From assembly GCA_047623825.1 (NCBI GenBank), contig JBLHOS010000005.1, forward strand, positions 1-62,655: 62,655 nt of DNA, given 5' to 3'. Below the pieces are notes generated by a model. That model was not told where the DNA came from, did no database searches, and worked only from the letters and a program-made list of their open reading frames with translations. Each line of letters starts with the position of its first letter. Within the stretch, counting starts at the first letter, position 1. Of this stretch, positions 8,092-17,731 are shown in pieces. The DNA comes from JBLHOS01 sp047623825. GTDB lineage: Bacteria > Pseudomonadota > Alphaproteobacteria > Rhodobacterales > Rhodobacteraceae. Both the position numbers and the translations under genes were made by a program.

Positions 8092-9504
8092 TTAAAATGC
8101 CCGTACCTTATAGGCCGCAAGCGCGCGCTCCCGGCCGCTCTCCAAAGATACGATGGGTGTGGCCGGATAGTTCACTTTTGGGCTCATTTTCCATGTTTTG
8201 GGGACAGCATCAAAGAATGACAGCGCCTCGGCACCCGGACTGGCCGAGATCTCGGCCAACCACCGCCGTTGATAGACACCCGCCGGATCAAACTTTTGTG
8301 CCTGTGTGGCGGGGTTAAACACCCGAAAATAGGGTGTGGCATCGGGACCAGACCCTGCAGACCATTGCCAGCCCATAGCGTTGGACGCGGGATCCCAATC
8401 GATCAGACACTGCTCAAACCAGATTTGGCCAACGCGCCAATGGGTCATCAGATGTTTGGTCAGGTAGGACGCGACCAGCATCCGGGCGCGGTTGTGCATA
8501 CGACCAGTGACATAAAGCTCCCGCATCGCGGCATCAATCACCGGCAGCCCGGTGCGCCCACGCCGCCAATCCTCAGCCTGATCGTTGTCCCCGCGCCACG
8601 GGAACGCATCCCATTCAGGTCGCCAGTTCTGGGTGGTGATATGGGGCGTGTGAAACACCAGATGATAGGCAAAGTCGCGCCAAATCACTTCTTTCAGGAA
8701 CGTCTCTGCTCCGGGCATTCCAGTCTGCATCGCACGCCAACCTGCATGCCAGCATTGGCGGGGGCTGATCTCACCGTAGCTCAGCGGCTCTGACAGTTTT
8801 GAGGTCCCATCAACCGGCAACTGATCGCGGGCCTCTTTGTAGTGGGCGATGCGCTCCTCGATGAACGTTTCAAGACGCGTAGCAGCCGCCACCTCCCCCA
8901 AGATCAGATAGGGCCGCACCACGGCGCCGCCCCGGTTCATCGCGCGCCCCATGTGCCAATCGTCTAGGGCAGCACTGTCAGGCCAGACCACAGGGGGGCG
9001 CAGCGCAGGCACTGGCAACACAGGCGCAATCGGTCGGTCCCGAACGGTCTTCCAGAACGGCGTATAGACCCGGTAAAATCCACCGGTTCCGGTTTGAACG
9101 GTCCACGGCTCATGCAAGACGTGCCCGGCATGGCTGATCGCGGTCAGTCCGTCCAAGCGCAATCCGACCTTCACGCCCTCATCGCGCGCCTTGCTTTGCG
9201 GATCATAAAGCCGGTTCCAATACACCGCATTGGCCCCGGTTTCGGCCGCCAGCTGACGCAACACATCCAACGCAGTACCGCGGCGCAGGATCAAGCGACT
9301 GCCCTGCGCGGCCAAGCTGGACGCAAATGTCTGTGCCGCCAATCCAAGTCGCCATTTCGGGGCAGCCAGATGCTGCTCTGCAACCTCATCAAGCACAAAC
9401 ACCGGGATCACCGGTTGCCCAGTGCCCGCAGCTGCATGCAACGCAGGATTATCGGCGAGGCGAAAATCCCGGCGCATCCAGTACAAAATTGGGGGTGGCA
9501 TCAT
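8092..9504 (-). CDS. phrB: Deoxyribodipyrimidine photolyase
   Basis: A 470-residue light-driven repair enzyme for cyclobutane pyrimidine dimers. The N-terminal Rossmann domain (YWMRRDFRLADNPAL) binds an antenna chromophore. The C-terminal FAD domain contains TSKLSEPLSYGEISPR and WQWSAGSGPDATPYFRVFNP, the class I photolyase FAD/DNA signature. It is first in the minus-strand block that continues with cfa and trgAB, 78 bp ahead of the chosen cfa start. A cryptochrome-like role is possible but the canonical motifs favour a working photolyase. Confidence 0.94.
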   Translation of the reverse strand: MMPPPILYWMRRDFRLADNPALHAAAGTGQPVIPVFVLDEVAEQHLAAPKWRLGLAAQTFASSLAAQGSRLILRRGTALDVLRQLAAETGANAVYWNRLYDPQSKARDEGVKVGLRLDGLTAISHAGHVLHEPWTVQTGTGGFYRVYTPFWKTVRDRPIAPVLPVPALRPPVVWPDSAALDDWHMGRAMNRGGAVVRPYLILGEVAAATRLETFIEERIAHYKEARDQLPVDGTSKLSEPLSYGEISPRQCWHAGWRAMQTGMPGAETFLKEVIWRDFAYHLVFHTPHITTQNWRPEWDAFPWRGDNDQAEDWRRGRTGLPVIDAAMRELYVTGRMHNRARMLVASYLTKHLMTHWRVGQIWFEQCLIDWDPASNAMGWQWSAGSGPDATPYFRVFNPATQAQKFDPAGVYQRRWLAEISASPGAEALSFFDAVPKTWKMSPKVNYPATPIVSLESGRERALAAYKVRAF

Positions 9505-9567
9505 TTGTAACGGCCTTGCCTTGTATCTTTGAGCGCAACTTAGCGCGCAAAGACTGGGATCAAGAGA

Positions 9568-10257
9568 TCAGTGGCCTTGTGGACCAATCCAGTCGATCTG
9601 GCAGATCTCTGCCGAACGCCCATCAAAGTCCCAAACCCGGCCAAACGCACGAACGCGGCCTTTGGTGGCAGTACCGACGGTAATATCGGGACCCATCCAG
9701 TATTTAGTGTTGGTGACAACGATATCTTGATCAGCGTCATTGCCGCCGACTGGCACAACCTCACCCTGGATTACCTTGCCAACAGTCAGACGGCGGGTTT
9801 TGCCCTCAGTCTCAAAACTGACGGGCGCACGCTCCGCCCCCAAAAACTCACTAACCAGCACCTTGAACAGACCCGTTGTGCCGCGCGCCTTGCCAGTAAA
9901 GATGTTAATCAGCGCGTCATAGGCATCGTCGCTGGCACGATCATCGATATAGGCCGCAGCCTTCCAGTTGCCACGTGCCATAAGGCCCGGGATTTCAAGG
10001 ATCAGACCGACGTTCAGCCCACTCAGATCCTCATCGCCGTAAAAGCCGCTATCGATGCGGATGCCAGACCACGCCTGACAATAACCTTCGGTCGGGGCAT
10101 GGGTGCCAAGCGACACAACGCACGGGCAAAACACCGTGCAATTGCAATTCAGGATCAGCTCACCCTTGATCGCCCAAGGCACCTGACCAAGTGGCACAGG
10201 GCCAGCACCCGGGCGTTTATCTGAGAGTTTTGTCGGCACAGCCAAATGGTCACTCAT
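9568..10257 (-). CDS. DUF1326 domain protein
   Basis: A 229-residue cytosolic protein of the DUF1326 family. A cysteine cluster near the N-terminus, LNCNCTVFCPCVV, is typical of the family and looks suited to metal or Fe-S binding. It has no signal peptide. It follows the DUF2182 membrane gene by 12 bases, and the two families are often paired, so they likely form one functional unit. I do not know the reaction; metal handling is inference. Confidence 0.85.
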   Translation of the reverse strand: MSDHLAVPTKLSDKRPGAGPVPLGQVPWAIKGELILNCNCTVFCPCVVSLGTHAPTEGYCQAWSGIRIDSGFYGDEDLSGLNVGLILEIPGLMARGNWKAAAYIDDRASDDAYDALINIFTGKARGTTGLFKVLVSEFLGAERAPVSFETEGKTRRLTVGKVIQGEVVPVGGNDADQDIVVTNTKYWMGPDITVGTATKGRVRAFGRVWDFDGRSAEICQIDWIGPQGH

Positions 10258-10269
10258 CGGTCTCTCCTT

Positions 10270-11046
10270 TTAGAGGGCTGCCAAAAGGGCTGCCACAGAT
10301 CCACCCAAAAGGGCAAAGCCCAAGGGTCGTGTTAGCACCGCACCAAAGCGCGGCAATTTTTCAAATGTCATCAAAACGGTGGCGAGGCCCATCCAAATCA
10401 GGCTCATCAATCCACCGACAAAGGCCAGCGCCATAAGGGCCCAGCAACACGCCAGACAAATCGCCCCAAGCCTAAGGCCCATCAAGACCCCCGCCCGGTT
10501 CCCGGGTTTCCAATATTGCATAAAAAACGTTAGCGGCTGGCGGCATTTACTAAGGCACGCGTCCTTCAGGTTGGTCAACTGCCACGCACCTGCCAACCCC
10601 AGCAACCCGGCCGTCAGCCACAGGTTCAACGATCGCCCCGTCGCGTCCAGATGGCCAAGCCCCGCCAGAAACACCTGAACGCCCGCAGCCAGAACCGCAA
10701 ACCCGATCCAGACCAGCAGATATCCCGCGATCACCGGCCAGACCCGGCCCGCCCCACTTTGCGACAAATCACTATACGTCAGGAATGCTGGCACAGCGGT
10801 GGGCAACATCATCCCGGCGGCCATGATAATCCACATCGCCAGAACAGCAGGAAACCGCCCCTCCGCGCCAGCCGCACACAGGGCACCCCACAGGCTCATA
10901 CCAGTTGCATTTAACGCAGCCAGATCGCTTTGAGTGGCCATGAAAAACAGACCGGTCCACGCCGCGAGGATGCCCATATAAAGGACAATCCAAGTGCCGA
11001 ACTCGCCGCTTCGAAGGCGGACCATTTGTAGGATTGCTTCGCTCAC
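10270..11046 (-). CDS. DUF2182 integral membrane protein
   Basis: A 258-residue protein with about six hydrophobic segments, including MWIIMAAGMMLPTAVPAFLT, a Met-rich helix seen in DUF2182 proteins. The family is described as predicted metal-binding membrane proteins. It is first in a two-gene unit with the DUF1326 gene and diverges from the plus-strand binding-protein gene at 11201, with a 154-bp shared upstream region. Function is unproven. Confidence 0.85.
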   Translation of the reverse strand: MSEAILQMVRLRSGEFGTWIVLYMGILAAWTGLFFMATQSDLAALNATGMSLWGALCAAGAEGRFPAVLAMWIIMAAGMMLPTAVPAFLTYSDLSQSGAGRVWPVIAGYLLVWIGFAVLAAGVQVFLAGLGHLDATGRSLNLWLTAGLLGLAGAWQLTNLKDACLSKCRQPLTFFMQYWKPGNRAGVLMGLRLGAICLACCWALMALAFVGGLMSLIWMGLATVLMTFEKLPRFGAVLTRPLGFALLGGSVAALLAAL

Positions 11047-11200
11047 CTACGCCTCCCGTCGCGCTGAACCATTAGACCCGACGCTTACAGAGAAATTTGC
11101 CTCGTGCAACTCTTTCGGGCAAACTCCTCTTGCTCGGACGTTACGTCTTTTCTAGTGTCGTGCATTGTTTGCCACCTTTGACCCCTGCGAGGACCTGACC

Positions 11201-12244
11201 ATGATCAAACAGATGCTACTTGGCACTGCTGCCCTGCTTGCGCTCAACCTGCCTGCGTTTGCCGCTGATGAGGACCTATTGGTCTTCGACTATTCCGGGT
11301 TTGAAAACCCGTCATACCACGGCCCGTATATCGACGCCCATGGCGAGAGCCCAAACTTCGCTTTCTTTGGTGACGAAGATGAGGCGTTCCAGCGTTTGGT
11401 TTCAGGGTACTCCACGGACGTGACCCATATCTGCGCAGGCTCAGTATCGCGTTGGCAGGCCTCTGGCATTATTGAGCCTTGGGACACCTCGTTGATCCCC
11501 GATTTCAGCTCGATTGATGGCACCTTGGTCGGGGCCGACGTGTTGTCGGGCAGCGCCGAGCTGTATTTCTTGCCAACCGACTTTGGCTCCACGGGTGTGA
11601 CCTACAATACAGACGAAGTAACGGCTGAGCAGGTTAGCTCTCTTCAGGTCTTTACCGATCCTGCGTTTGCGGGCCGCCTTTCGATCCCTGACAATGTCGA
11701 CGATGCCTTTGCGCTGGCGTATCTTGCCACCGGCACAACGGACTGGACCAACGCCACCGAGGCGCAGTTCACTGCGGCTGCCGATTGGCTGCGCTCTATC
11801 CACGAGAACCTGCGGACCTACTGGACCGATCCGGCTGAACTTGGTCAGCTGATGGGCTCAGGTGAGATCCTGGTGGCTTGGGCTTGGAACGAAGTTCCCG
11901 TTGCAATGGCCGACGAAGGCTTTCCCGTCGGGTTTGAGCGCAACACAGTTGAGGGCACATCGGTCTGGCTGTGCGGCTACGTCAACATGCTTGAGGCACC
12001 CGGCGTCGAAGCCAAGGCCTATGACTACGTGAACGCATTGCTCTCCGAGGTCTCTGCAGAGGCCTTGATCAATGAAGGCTTTGGCACTGCCAACTCAGTC
12101 GCGCTGAATGCTTTGGGCCAAGAGACCCTGACCGAAAATGGTCTTGGGGCCGTGACGGTCCCGGTTCTTGCGCAATTGCCCATCTCAAATGAGCTGCGTC
12201 AGATGCACGCCGAAGCGTTTGAGCGGATCAAAGCAGGCTTCTGA
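11201..12244 (+). CDS. Periplasmic solute-binding protein, spermidine/putrescine-like
   Basis: A 347-residue exported protein. The signal peptide is MLLGTAALLALNLPAFAADE. The mature part resembles PotD/PotF-type binding proteins (FLPTDFGSTGVTYNTDEV, then LMGSGEILVAWAWNEVPVAM). I chose the ATG at 11201, preceded by GAGG eight bases upstream, over an upstream in-frame start at 11165. No permease or ATPase gene lies beside it, so it is an orphan binding protein. A strong terminator follows. The polyamine ligand is a family-level guess. Confidence 0.85.
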   Translation: MIKQMLLGTAALLALNLPAFAADEDLLVFDYSGFENPSYHGPYIDAHGESPNFAFFGDEDEAFQRLVSGYSTDVTHICAGSVSRWQASGIIEPWDTSLIPDFSSIDGTLVGADVLSGSAELYFLPTDFGSTGVTYNTDEVTAEQVSSLQVFTDPAFAGRLSIPDNVDDAFALAYLATGTTDWTNATEAQFTAAADWLRSIHENLRTYWTDPAELGQLMGSGEILVAWAWNEVPVAMADEGFPVGFERNTVEGTSVWLCGYVNMLEAPGVEAKAYDYVNALLSEVSAEALINEGFGTANSVALNALGQETLTENGLGAVTVPVLAQLPISNELRQMHAEAFERIKAGF

Positions 12245-12264
12245 AGTCAGATTTATGAAATCAG

Positions 12265-12292
12265 AAAAGGCGCTCCTCGGGGCGCCTTTTTT
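12265..12292 (+). terminator. Rho-independent terminator after the binding-protein gene
   Basis: AAAAGGCGC (12265-12273) pairs with GCGCCTTTT (12282-12290), with an eight-base loop and a run of six T. It lies 20 bases beyond the stop. Confidence 0.92.
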
Positions 12293-12940
12293 CGGTGGGA
12301 TCTGGTCTGTCGATCCGCAGAAAATCACCGCCCTTTGATCGCAAAAGATCTGTAATCAGCTTCCCCAAAGAACCATCGGATCTGCAAAATTTGGCGATGG
12401 TTGCACGCTGCGAATTCTTTCAGGTCGTCTCATTTTTCGGGGACAGATAGATGACGGTCAGAGCATTCATTGCATTTTTAGTTGGTTTTTTTCTGGCCCC
12501 AAATCGCTGCATCATAATTCGCGCGTCCGATTGCGACAGCTATGATCGTTGTTCCTTTGACAGAGCGATCAAGCAGTTTCTGGCGGCGGATGATGATCAC
12601 GGGCGGCTCGTGCGTTTGGAACCGGTCTTGCTCAACGATCACTCCGGGCGTCGGTATCTTGCCCCCCCACACTGGCGTTCATCTTTGCGGTTCCAACCAA
12701 GTAATGACCTGTACCTGCGCGATGGTAGAGGTCGGAACTGACACTACATAAAACTGGGGCCGCTAGACTGGCAGCTTTGTCTTTTTTTAGGTCTATTATC
12801 GCTGGGGCATGCGCCTTATCTACTAATCCCATAACCGTAATCGCCAACCAGTCTTATTGGAGGGCGATCTGTCGACGTTGATTTATGGCGATACCACCCA
12901 ACGACCACGGCCAAAGGCCGGAACACGAAAGCAACATTGA
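12293..12940. other. Gene-poor interval before rsgA
   Basis: About 650 bases without a gene I can support. Open frames of 60-96 codons exist on both strands between 12451 and 12847, but none has a convincing ribosome site or a family I recognise, and they overlap each other on opposite strands. It may be a decayed gene. No tRNA, repeat array or terminator was seen. Confidence 0.4.
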
Positions 12941-14017
12941 ATGACGCGGGACTATTCCCAATTTTTGTCACCTGCCCCACTGGACGGCGCCCCTGGGGCT
13001 GAACGCTCCAATTTAGAGATATTGGGCTGGAGTGCGTTTTTCTTTCAGCAGACCACAATTGATGAAATGGCCGCGACCCCGCCGGTGCGGATTGTCGAAG
13101 TTCACCGCAACGGCCTGCACGCTTTGGGCGACGGGATTGAAGCGTTGATCCCACCCGGTCCGGCGGCCACTGTTGGTGACTGGATGATGCTGGATCAGGC
13201 CCAACCAACCGTCAGCCGCCTGCTAGAGCGTAAAAGCCTGATCAAACGCCGCGCGCCGGGGTCTGATCGACGGGTTCAATTGATTGCCGCCAATATCGAC
13301 ACCGCCTTTATCGTGACGTCGTGCAATCAGGAATTCAACATTGCCCGGCTAGAGCGTTATATCGCATTGGCGTTTGATGCAGACGTCGAACCCGTGGTCC
13401 TGCTGACCAAGATTGATCTAAGCGATGCGCCTGACGAATTCATCGACGCCGCCCGCAGCATTTCAGAACTGGTGCCCGTGCTGACGCTGGACGCGCGCGG
13501 TGCTGAGCCGCTTAGCAAGCTTGCCCAATGGTGCAAGCCGGGGAAGACTATCGCCTTTCTTGGGTCCTCTGGTGTCGGGAAATCGACCTTAACCAATGCT
13601 TTGGCCAAAAATCAGGCGATTGAGACCCAAGATATTCGGATTGACGACGCCAGAGGGCGCCACACCACCACGCGGCGGCAGCTTCATTTCGTGCCAAGTG
13701 GGTGTGCGGTTCTGGACACTCCCGGCATGCGAGAGCTGCAAATGACCGACGCGGCAACCGGTGTGGATGACGTATTTTCTGATCTTCTGGCCCTCGCACA
13801 TCAATGCCGGTTTCGCGATTGCGCCCATATATCAGAGCCCGGATGCGCAATTCAGGAAGGCCTTCAAAGTGGGACTGTCGAAAAGGCCCGGCTTGAACGG
13901 TGGCAAAAGCTACTGGACGAAGATCGGCTTAATTCCGCCAGTCTGGCCCAACGAAAATCAATCAATAAGACCTTGGGTAAGACCATCCGAAAAATTAAGA
14001 AAAAGAATAAGAAATAG
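12941..14017 (+). CDS. rsgA: Ribosome small-subunit-dependent GTPase A
   Basis: A 358-residue circularly permuted GTPase that helps late 30S subunit maturation. The N-terminal OB-like domain is followed by the G motifs in permuted order: LLTKIDLSD (G4) comes before GSSGVGKSTLTNAL (G1) and DTPGMRE (G3). A C-terminal zinc-binding motif CRFRDCAHISEPGC is present. The basic tail ends KKKNKK. The ribosome-binding site before the ATG is weak. Length fits the family. Confidence 0.93.
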   Translation: MTRDYSQFLSPAPLDGAPGAERSNLEILGWSAFFFQQTTIDEMAATPPVRIVEVHRNGLHALGDGIEALIPPGPAATVGDWMMLDQAQPTVSRLLERKSLIKRRAPGSDRRVQLIAANIDTAFIVTSCNQEFNIARLERYIALAFDADVEPVVLLTKIDLSDAPDEFIDAARSISELVPVLTLDARGAEPLSKLAQWCKPGKTIAFLGSSGVGKSTLTNALAKNQAIETQDIRIDDARGRHTTTRRQLHFVPSGCAVLDTPGMRELQMTDAATGVDDVFSDLLALAHQCRFRDCAHISEPGCAIQEGLQSGTVEKARLERWQKLLDEDRLNSASLAQRKSINKTLGKTIRKIKKKNKK

Positions 14018-14175
14018 ACCTATTTCAATGATCTAAAGCATGACATTGAGACCCAATCCTAGCCATGATCAGGCATGTTCGTTGGTATTCGTTGCCTGCC
14101 AGCGCAGCCCTACCACCGCATCAATCATCACAACCTTCGCGGCAAAACCCGCGACAGACTTATCGGAGATCCGCC

Positions 14176-15186
14176 ATGAAAGCCGTCGCCCTGACCCACT
14201 ACTTACCCGTTGATAACCCAAATTCCTTTTTGGACGTGGAGCTTGAGAAGCCAACAGCGACAGGCCACGACATTCTGGTTGCAGTGCACGCCGTTGCTGT
14301 GAACCCGGTCGACACCAAGGTTCGCGCGCCAAAAGACCTTGTTGAGGCGTCCCCGCGTGTCATCGGCTATGACGCGTCCGGTATTGTTGACGCCGTCGGG
14401 CCCGACGTGACCCTGTTTAAGGTTGGTGATCCGGTCTATTATGCTGGTGATATCACTCGGCCCGGTACCAATCAGCAGTTTCATTTGGTCGATGAGCGGA
14501 TCGTCGGGCACAAGCCGGCCACCCTGTCACATGCGGAGGCCGCAGCCCTGCCACTGACGACCATCACCGCCTATGAGGCATTTTTTGACCGTCTTGGCAT
14601 TGACCGCAACGGCGCTGACAAAGGCCAAACTATCTTGATCATTGGGGCCAGCGGCGGCGTCGGCTCGATTGGGATCCAACTGGCCAAACAGGCAGGTCTG
14701 ATTGTGATTGCAACCGCATCGCGCCCCGAAACGACTGCTTGGGTAACCCTGCTGGGGGCAGATCATGTGATTTCTCATCGGGGCGATATGGTGGCGCAAA
14801 CTCGGGCCCTGGGGGTCCAGCATGTCGACCATGTCGCCGTCTTCAACGATATGGGCCACTGGGATGCAGCGGTTGAATTGATCCGCCCGCAAGGCGGAAT
14901 TGTGAGCATAGACAATACGGATGTACCGATGCCGATGGCCGGAATGAAGATGAAAGCTGCCAGTCTTCATTGGGAGTTCATGTTCGCGCGTGCAATGCAC
15001 AAAACCCCCGACATGATCGAGCAGCACAATCTGCTAAGCTATGTTTCCGGGGAAATTGATGCCGGGCGCATCCGCACAACTGTGTCAAATGTATTGTCAC
15101 CGATCAACGCTGCCAACATGCGAGAGGCCCATCGGCTAATCGAGACCGGGACTGCCAAGGGCAAGATTGTCATCGAAGGGTTCTAG
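14176..15186 (+). CDS. Zinc-type alcohol dehydrogenase-like oxidoreductase (MDR family)
   Basis: A 336-residue medium-chain dehydrogenase/reductase. The GroES-like N-terminal part contains HAVAVNPVDTKVRAP and the NAD(P)-binding part contains ILIIGASGGVGSIGIQLAKQ. I see no full catalytic zinc ligand set, as in the quinone-oxidoreductase-like branch. The start at 14176 is supported by CGGAGAT just upstream; an in-frame start at 14065 would add 37 unlikely residues. The substrate is unknown. Confidence 0.87.
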   Translation: MKAVALTHYLPVDNPNSFLDVELEKPTATGHDILVAVHAVAVNPVDTKVRAPKDLVEASPRVIGYDASGIVDAVGPDVTLFKVGDPVYYAGDITRPGTNQQFHLVDERIVGHKPATLSHAEAAALPLTTITAYEAFFDRLGIDRNGADKGQTILIIGASGGVGSIGIQLAKQAGLIVIATASRPETTAWVTLLGADHVISHRGDMVAQTRALGVQHVDHVAVFNDMGHWDAAVELIRPQGGIVSIDNTDVPMPMAGMKMKAASLHWEFMFARAMHKTPDMIEQHNLLSYVSGEIDAGRIRTTVSNVLSPINAANMREAHRLIETGTAKGKIVIEGF

Positions 15187-15211
15187 ACGCTCTGCAATTC
15201 ACCAGACAACG

Positions 15212-15238
15212 ACGCCTTGCCTGATTTGGGCAAGGCGT
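15212..15238. terminator. Bidirectional stem-loop between convergent genes
   Basis: ACGCCTTGCC (15212-15221) pairs perfectly with GGCAAGGCGT (15229-15238) around a seven-base loop. It lies between the ends of the oxidoreductase gene (+) and the gene at 15251 (-). A T tract is lacking on both sides, so efficiency is uncertain. Confidence 0.6.
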
Positions 15239-15250
15239 ATGGACACCGGA

Positions 15251-16036
15251 TTAGCCCGCCCGGCTGATTGCCCGCGCCTGCGCTGTTGCGTCGCCCGCCG
15301 CCGCCAGCCAGCGCGCATCTAATGCGTCGATGATCTGTGGATCGAACTGATCCTCAACCTGCCAATACCTTCCCGACGGCACGACATACCCAATCCGCGC
15401 CTCCTCAGCCTCCAACTCTGCGATCGCTGCCAGATCAACAAAGGGTTGGGACAGACTTAGCGCGGTCAAAGCGGTGGCACGCGCCGTCGGCAAGATTAGA
15501 CGGCTGGGGTTTGTCGAAAGGTTGACCATCGCACATCCATCCCGCGCGCCCATCAACATCATTCGCGCTGATTTCGCCTCTAGGTTGCGCAGGGAGATAT
15601 CCGCGCGCAGCGGGTCTGGCGCACCAGTGCCGTAAAAATGCGTTTTCGTTTCAGTCGGGTAAACCATATCACAGCCAAAGAACGCGATCACATCAGGTTT
15701 CAGAGCAGCCAATGCCCAGTATCCCGCCGTGAATGCCATTGTGCCACCGGCGTAGACGAACCCACCATATTGGTTTTGGGCCGGCACGTAGGCCGCAGCT
15801 TCAATGATTTGTTGACCAGGCGTTACGGTGTCTGGGCATCTGTCAGCGTCAAAGTCTTCGGGATGGATCAAATAATCCCAGTCAGGCCGCACACGCCATG
15901 AATTATTGATAGCTACGATCTTGCTAAACGGATCACGCGGCCAGTTCTGTGTCTCTGTCGCCTGCGGCGCACTGCCCAGAACCAACACAATATTTGGTCT
16001 GCGATTTATCTTGTCCACGGTCTTATCCCCTACCAT
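15251..16036 (-). CDS. Conserved hypothetical protein, glycosyltransferase-like fold
   Basis: A 261-residue protein I recognise only loosely. The N-terminus reads NIVLVLGSAPQATE, then KIVAINNSWRVRPDWDYLIH, a pattern seen in DUF115-like and sialyltransferase-like proteins where a nucleotide-sugar fold begins with a GSAP loop. There is no signal peptide or membrane segment. It stands alone between two gaps. A sugar-transfer role is only a suggestion. Confidence 0.7.
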   Translation of the reverse strand: MVGDKTVDKINRRPNIVLVLGSAPQATETQNWPRDPFSKIVAINNSWRVRPDWDYLIHPEDFDADRCPDTVTPGQQIIEAAAYVPAQNQYGGFVYAGGTMAFTAGYWALAALKPDVIAFFGCDMVYPTETKTHFYGTGAPDPLRADISLRNLEAKSARMMLMGARDGCAMVNLSTNPSRLILPTARATALTALSLSQPFVDLAAIAELEAEEARIGYVVPSGRYWQVEDQFDPQIIDALDARWLAAAGDATAQARAISRAG

Positions 16037-16658
16037 CGCGCTGCCCGGTAAATAGTGCGATCATTAGCCCGGTCTAGGCGTCCCATAAAAAAAACCCAAC
16101 GATTATTTACAGGGCTCGCCCAAAGCTTGCAGTGATTTGGGACCGTTGGCTACAGATCTGCATGCACAGGGTCTGCGCCCAGGGCCTATATAATGGACAC
16201 TGTGTTTTGGCCGCATACGAACGCTTGAATTTCTCGCGCGGTGCAAGTATCTATTGAATGTCTCGCAAGAGAATATGGACATAAACGCGCTCGTCATAAG
16301 CGGATCGGACCCGGGGGCGGTACCCGGCGGCTCCACCAAAAATCCTTCATTTGGGGATCTTGGGGCCGAAATAGGATCGACGAACGTCTAAAGGGGTTAG
16401 CTTTGTTTCGGCTGTCTGCCACCGTTATCGGCGAAACTTGTACAATTGCAAATGACAATCGTGCTCCAATGGCGATGGCCGCGTAAGCGACCGGAACTGT
16501 TGAAAATTAAGTCCTTGCACTTAGCGGTGTAAGGCGGGGTTCGCAGGCACCTGGCAACAGAAGCCTGCACTTAACCCCTCTTGAGTTATTTCGCTGACGG
16601 ATTGATCCAAAAATGGGTCTTTGACGTTTAAGAGGAGATTACTTAACCGGAGACGGGC
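16037..16658. other. Intergenic gap before the small membrane gene
   Basis: About 620 bases with no supportable gene. A run of eight A at 16087-16094 would give a U tract on the minus strand, but no stem lies directly before it. Short open frames here overlap and lack recognisable products. The last 40 bases carry the ribosome-binding region of the gene at 16659. Confidence 0.4.
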
Positions 16659-17033
16659 ATGTTTGGCACCCTGACAACCATCGAAACTGTAAATATTCTG
16701 GTCGCCCTAATCACCATCGCTCTAGGCCTTGTTGGTTGGTTGGCACCGCGTTGGACGATGGACCAGCTCGATATGCGCGCGGGCCCGAGCAATATGGCAT
16801 ACACCGAGGTGTCGGCGGCCTCTGGGGGTCTTTTTGTTGGCATCGGTTTTGGTGTGTTGCTCCTGGCGGAACCATTGGCGTTTACAATCATGGGTTTTGC
16901 ATATGCGGGGGCAGCAGTTGGCCGGATTACTTCAATTCTCCGCGACAAAGCCGGATCCCGTCAAAGCTGGTCTTTTTTTGGATGTGAGGCAATCTTTGCC
17001 GCTTGGCTGATATTTGCGAACCTTCCTATCTAG
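16659..17033 (+). CDS. Small integral membrane protein (DUF4345-like)
   Basis: A 124-residue protein with four hydrophobic segments (about residues 9-28, 54-72, 74-92 and 105-122) and a GGLFVGIGFGVLLLAEPLAF stretch typical of DUF4345-type proteins. CCGGAGACGGG precedes the ATG. It stands alone upstream of sspB by about 100 bases. Function is unknown. Confidence 0.75.
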   Translation: MFGTLTTIETVNILVALITIALGLVGWLAPRWTMDQLDMRAGPSNMAYTEVSAASGGLFVGIGFGVLLLAEPLAFTIMGFAYAGAAVGRITSILRDKAGSRQSWSFFGCEAIFAAWLIFANLPI

Positions 17034-17129
17034 TTAGTTTGGAGTTGCTACAGAAACCGTTGGCTTGGCACTTTCCTTCGCGGTGAAACCTTCTATGATG
17101 ACTAGATCGCTGATGTGAGGTGATCCTCG

Positions 17130-17621
17130 ATGACTGAAACCATTTCTGATACAATTCCATATGGCCGGTTAATGCACCGGGCAATGCGGAGTTTGATCCA
17201 AACCGTGCTTGAAGGTGTGTCTAACTCAGGCCTGCCGGGTCAGCATCATTTCTTCATCACCTTCAACACCCAACACCCAGACGTGAACATCGCGCAATGG
17301 TTGATGGATCGTTATCCCGAAGAGATGACCATCGTGGTTCAGCATTGGTTCGACGGGCTGGAAGTCGACGACGATGGATTTGCGATTACGCTGAACTTTG
17401 GTGAAAACCCTGAACCTATGCGCGTGCCATTTGACGCGATCCTGACCTTTGTCGATCCGTCTGTTGAGTTCGGCCTTCGGTTTGAGACACATAGCGAAGA
17501 AGACGGACCTGACGACGGTGCACCCGAACCTGATGACCTGCCGACGCCAGACGACGTTAGCAATGAGGCTCCCAAAGAAGCGCAGGTTGTCCGGCTGGAT
17601 GCCTTCCGCAAGGGCCATTAG
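17130..17621 (+). CDS. sspB: SspB-type ClpXP adaptor
   Basis: A 163-residue adaptor that delivers tagged substrates to ClpXP. The N-terminal substrate-binding domain contains PGQHHFFITFNTQHPDVNI and a beta stretch FAITLNFGENPEPMRVPFDA. An acidic, Pro-rich linker (about residues 120-148) leads to the C-terminal tail VVRLDAFRKGH, the likely ClpX-docking motif of the alphaproteobacterial form. Confidence 0.9.
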   Translation: MTETISDTIPYGRLMHRAMRSLIQTVLEGVSNSGLPGQHHFFITFNTQHPDVNIAQWLMDRYPEEMTIVVQHWFDGLEVDDDGFAITLNFGENPEPMRVPFDAILTFVDPSVEFGLRFETHSEEDGPDDGAPEPDDLPTPDDVSNEAPKEAQVVRLDAFRKGH

Positions 17622-17731
17622 GCCGAACCATCCCTTTGCGAAACTATTGTAACAACACATAGATTAGTGTTGCGTGACTGAAAAATCTGTGGCCCGATCT
17701 GTTCATCGAGATTGGGTTTTGGAAACAGCAT

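Noticed and set aside
12451..12741. A 96-codon frame with a hydrophobic start
   Set aside because: No ribosome site, competes with frames on both strands, no recognised family.
16081..16160. A run of eight A as a minus-strand terminator
   Set aside because: The nearest stem is about 14 bases away from the U tract, too far to act as one.
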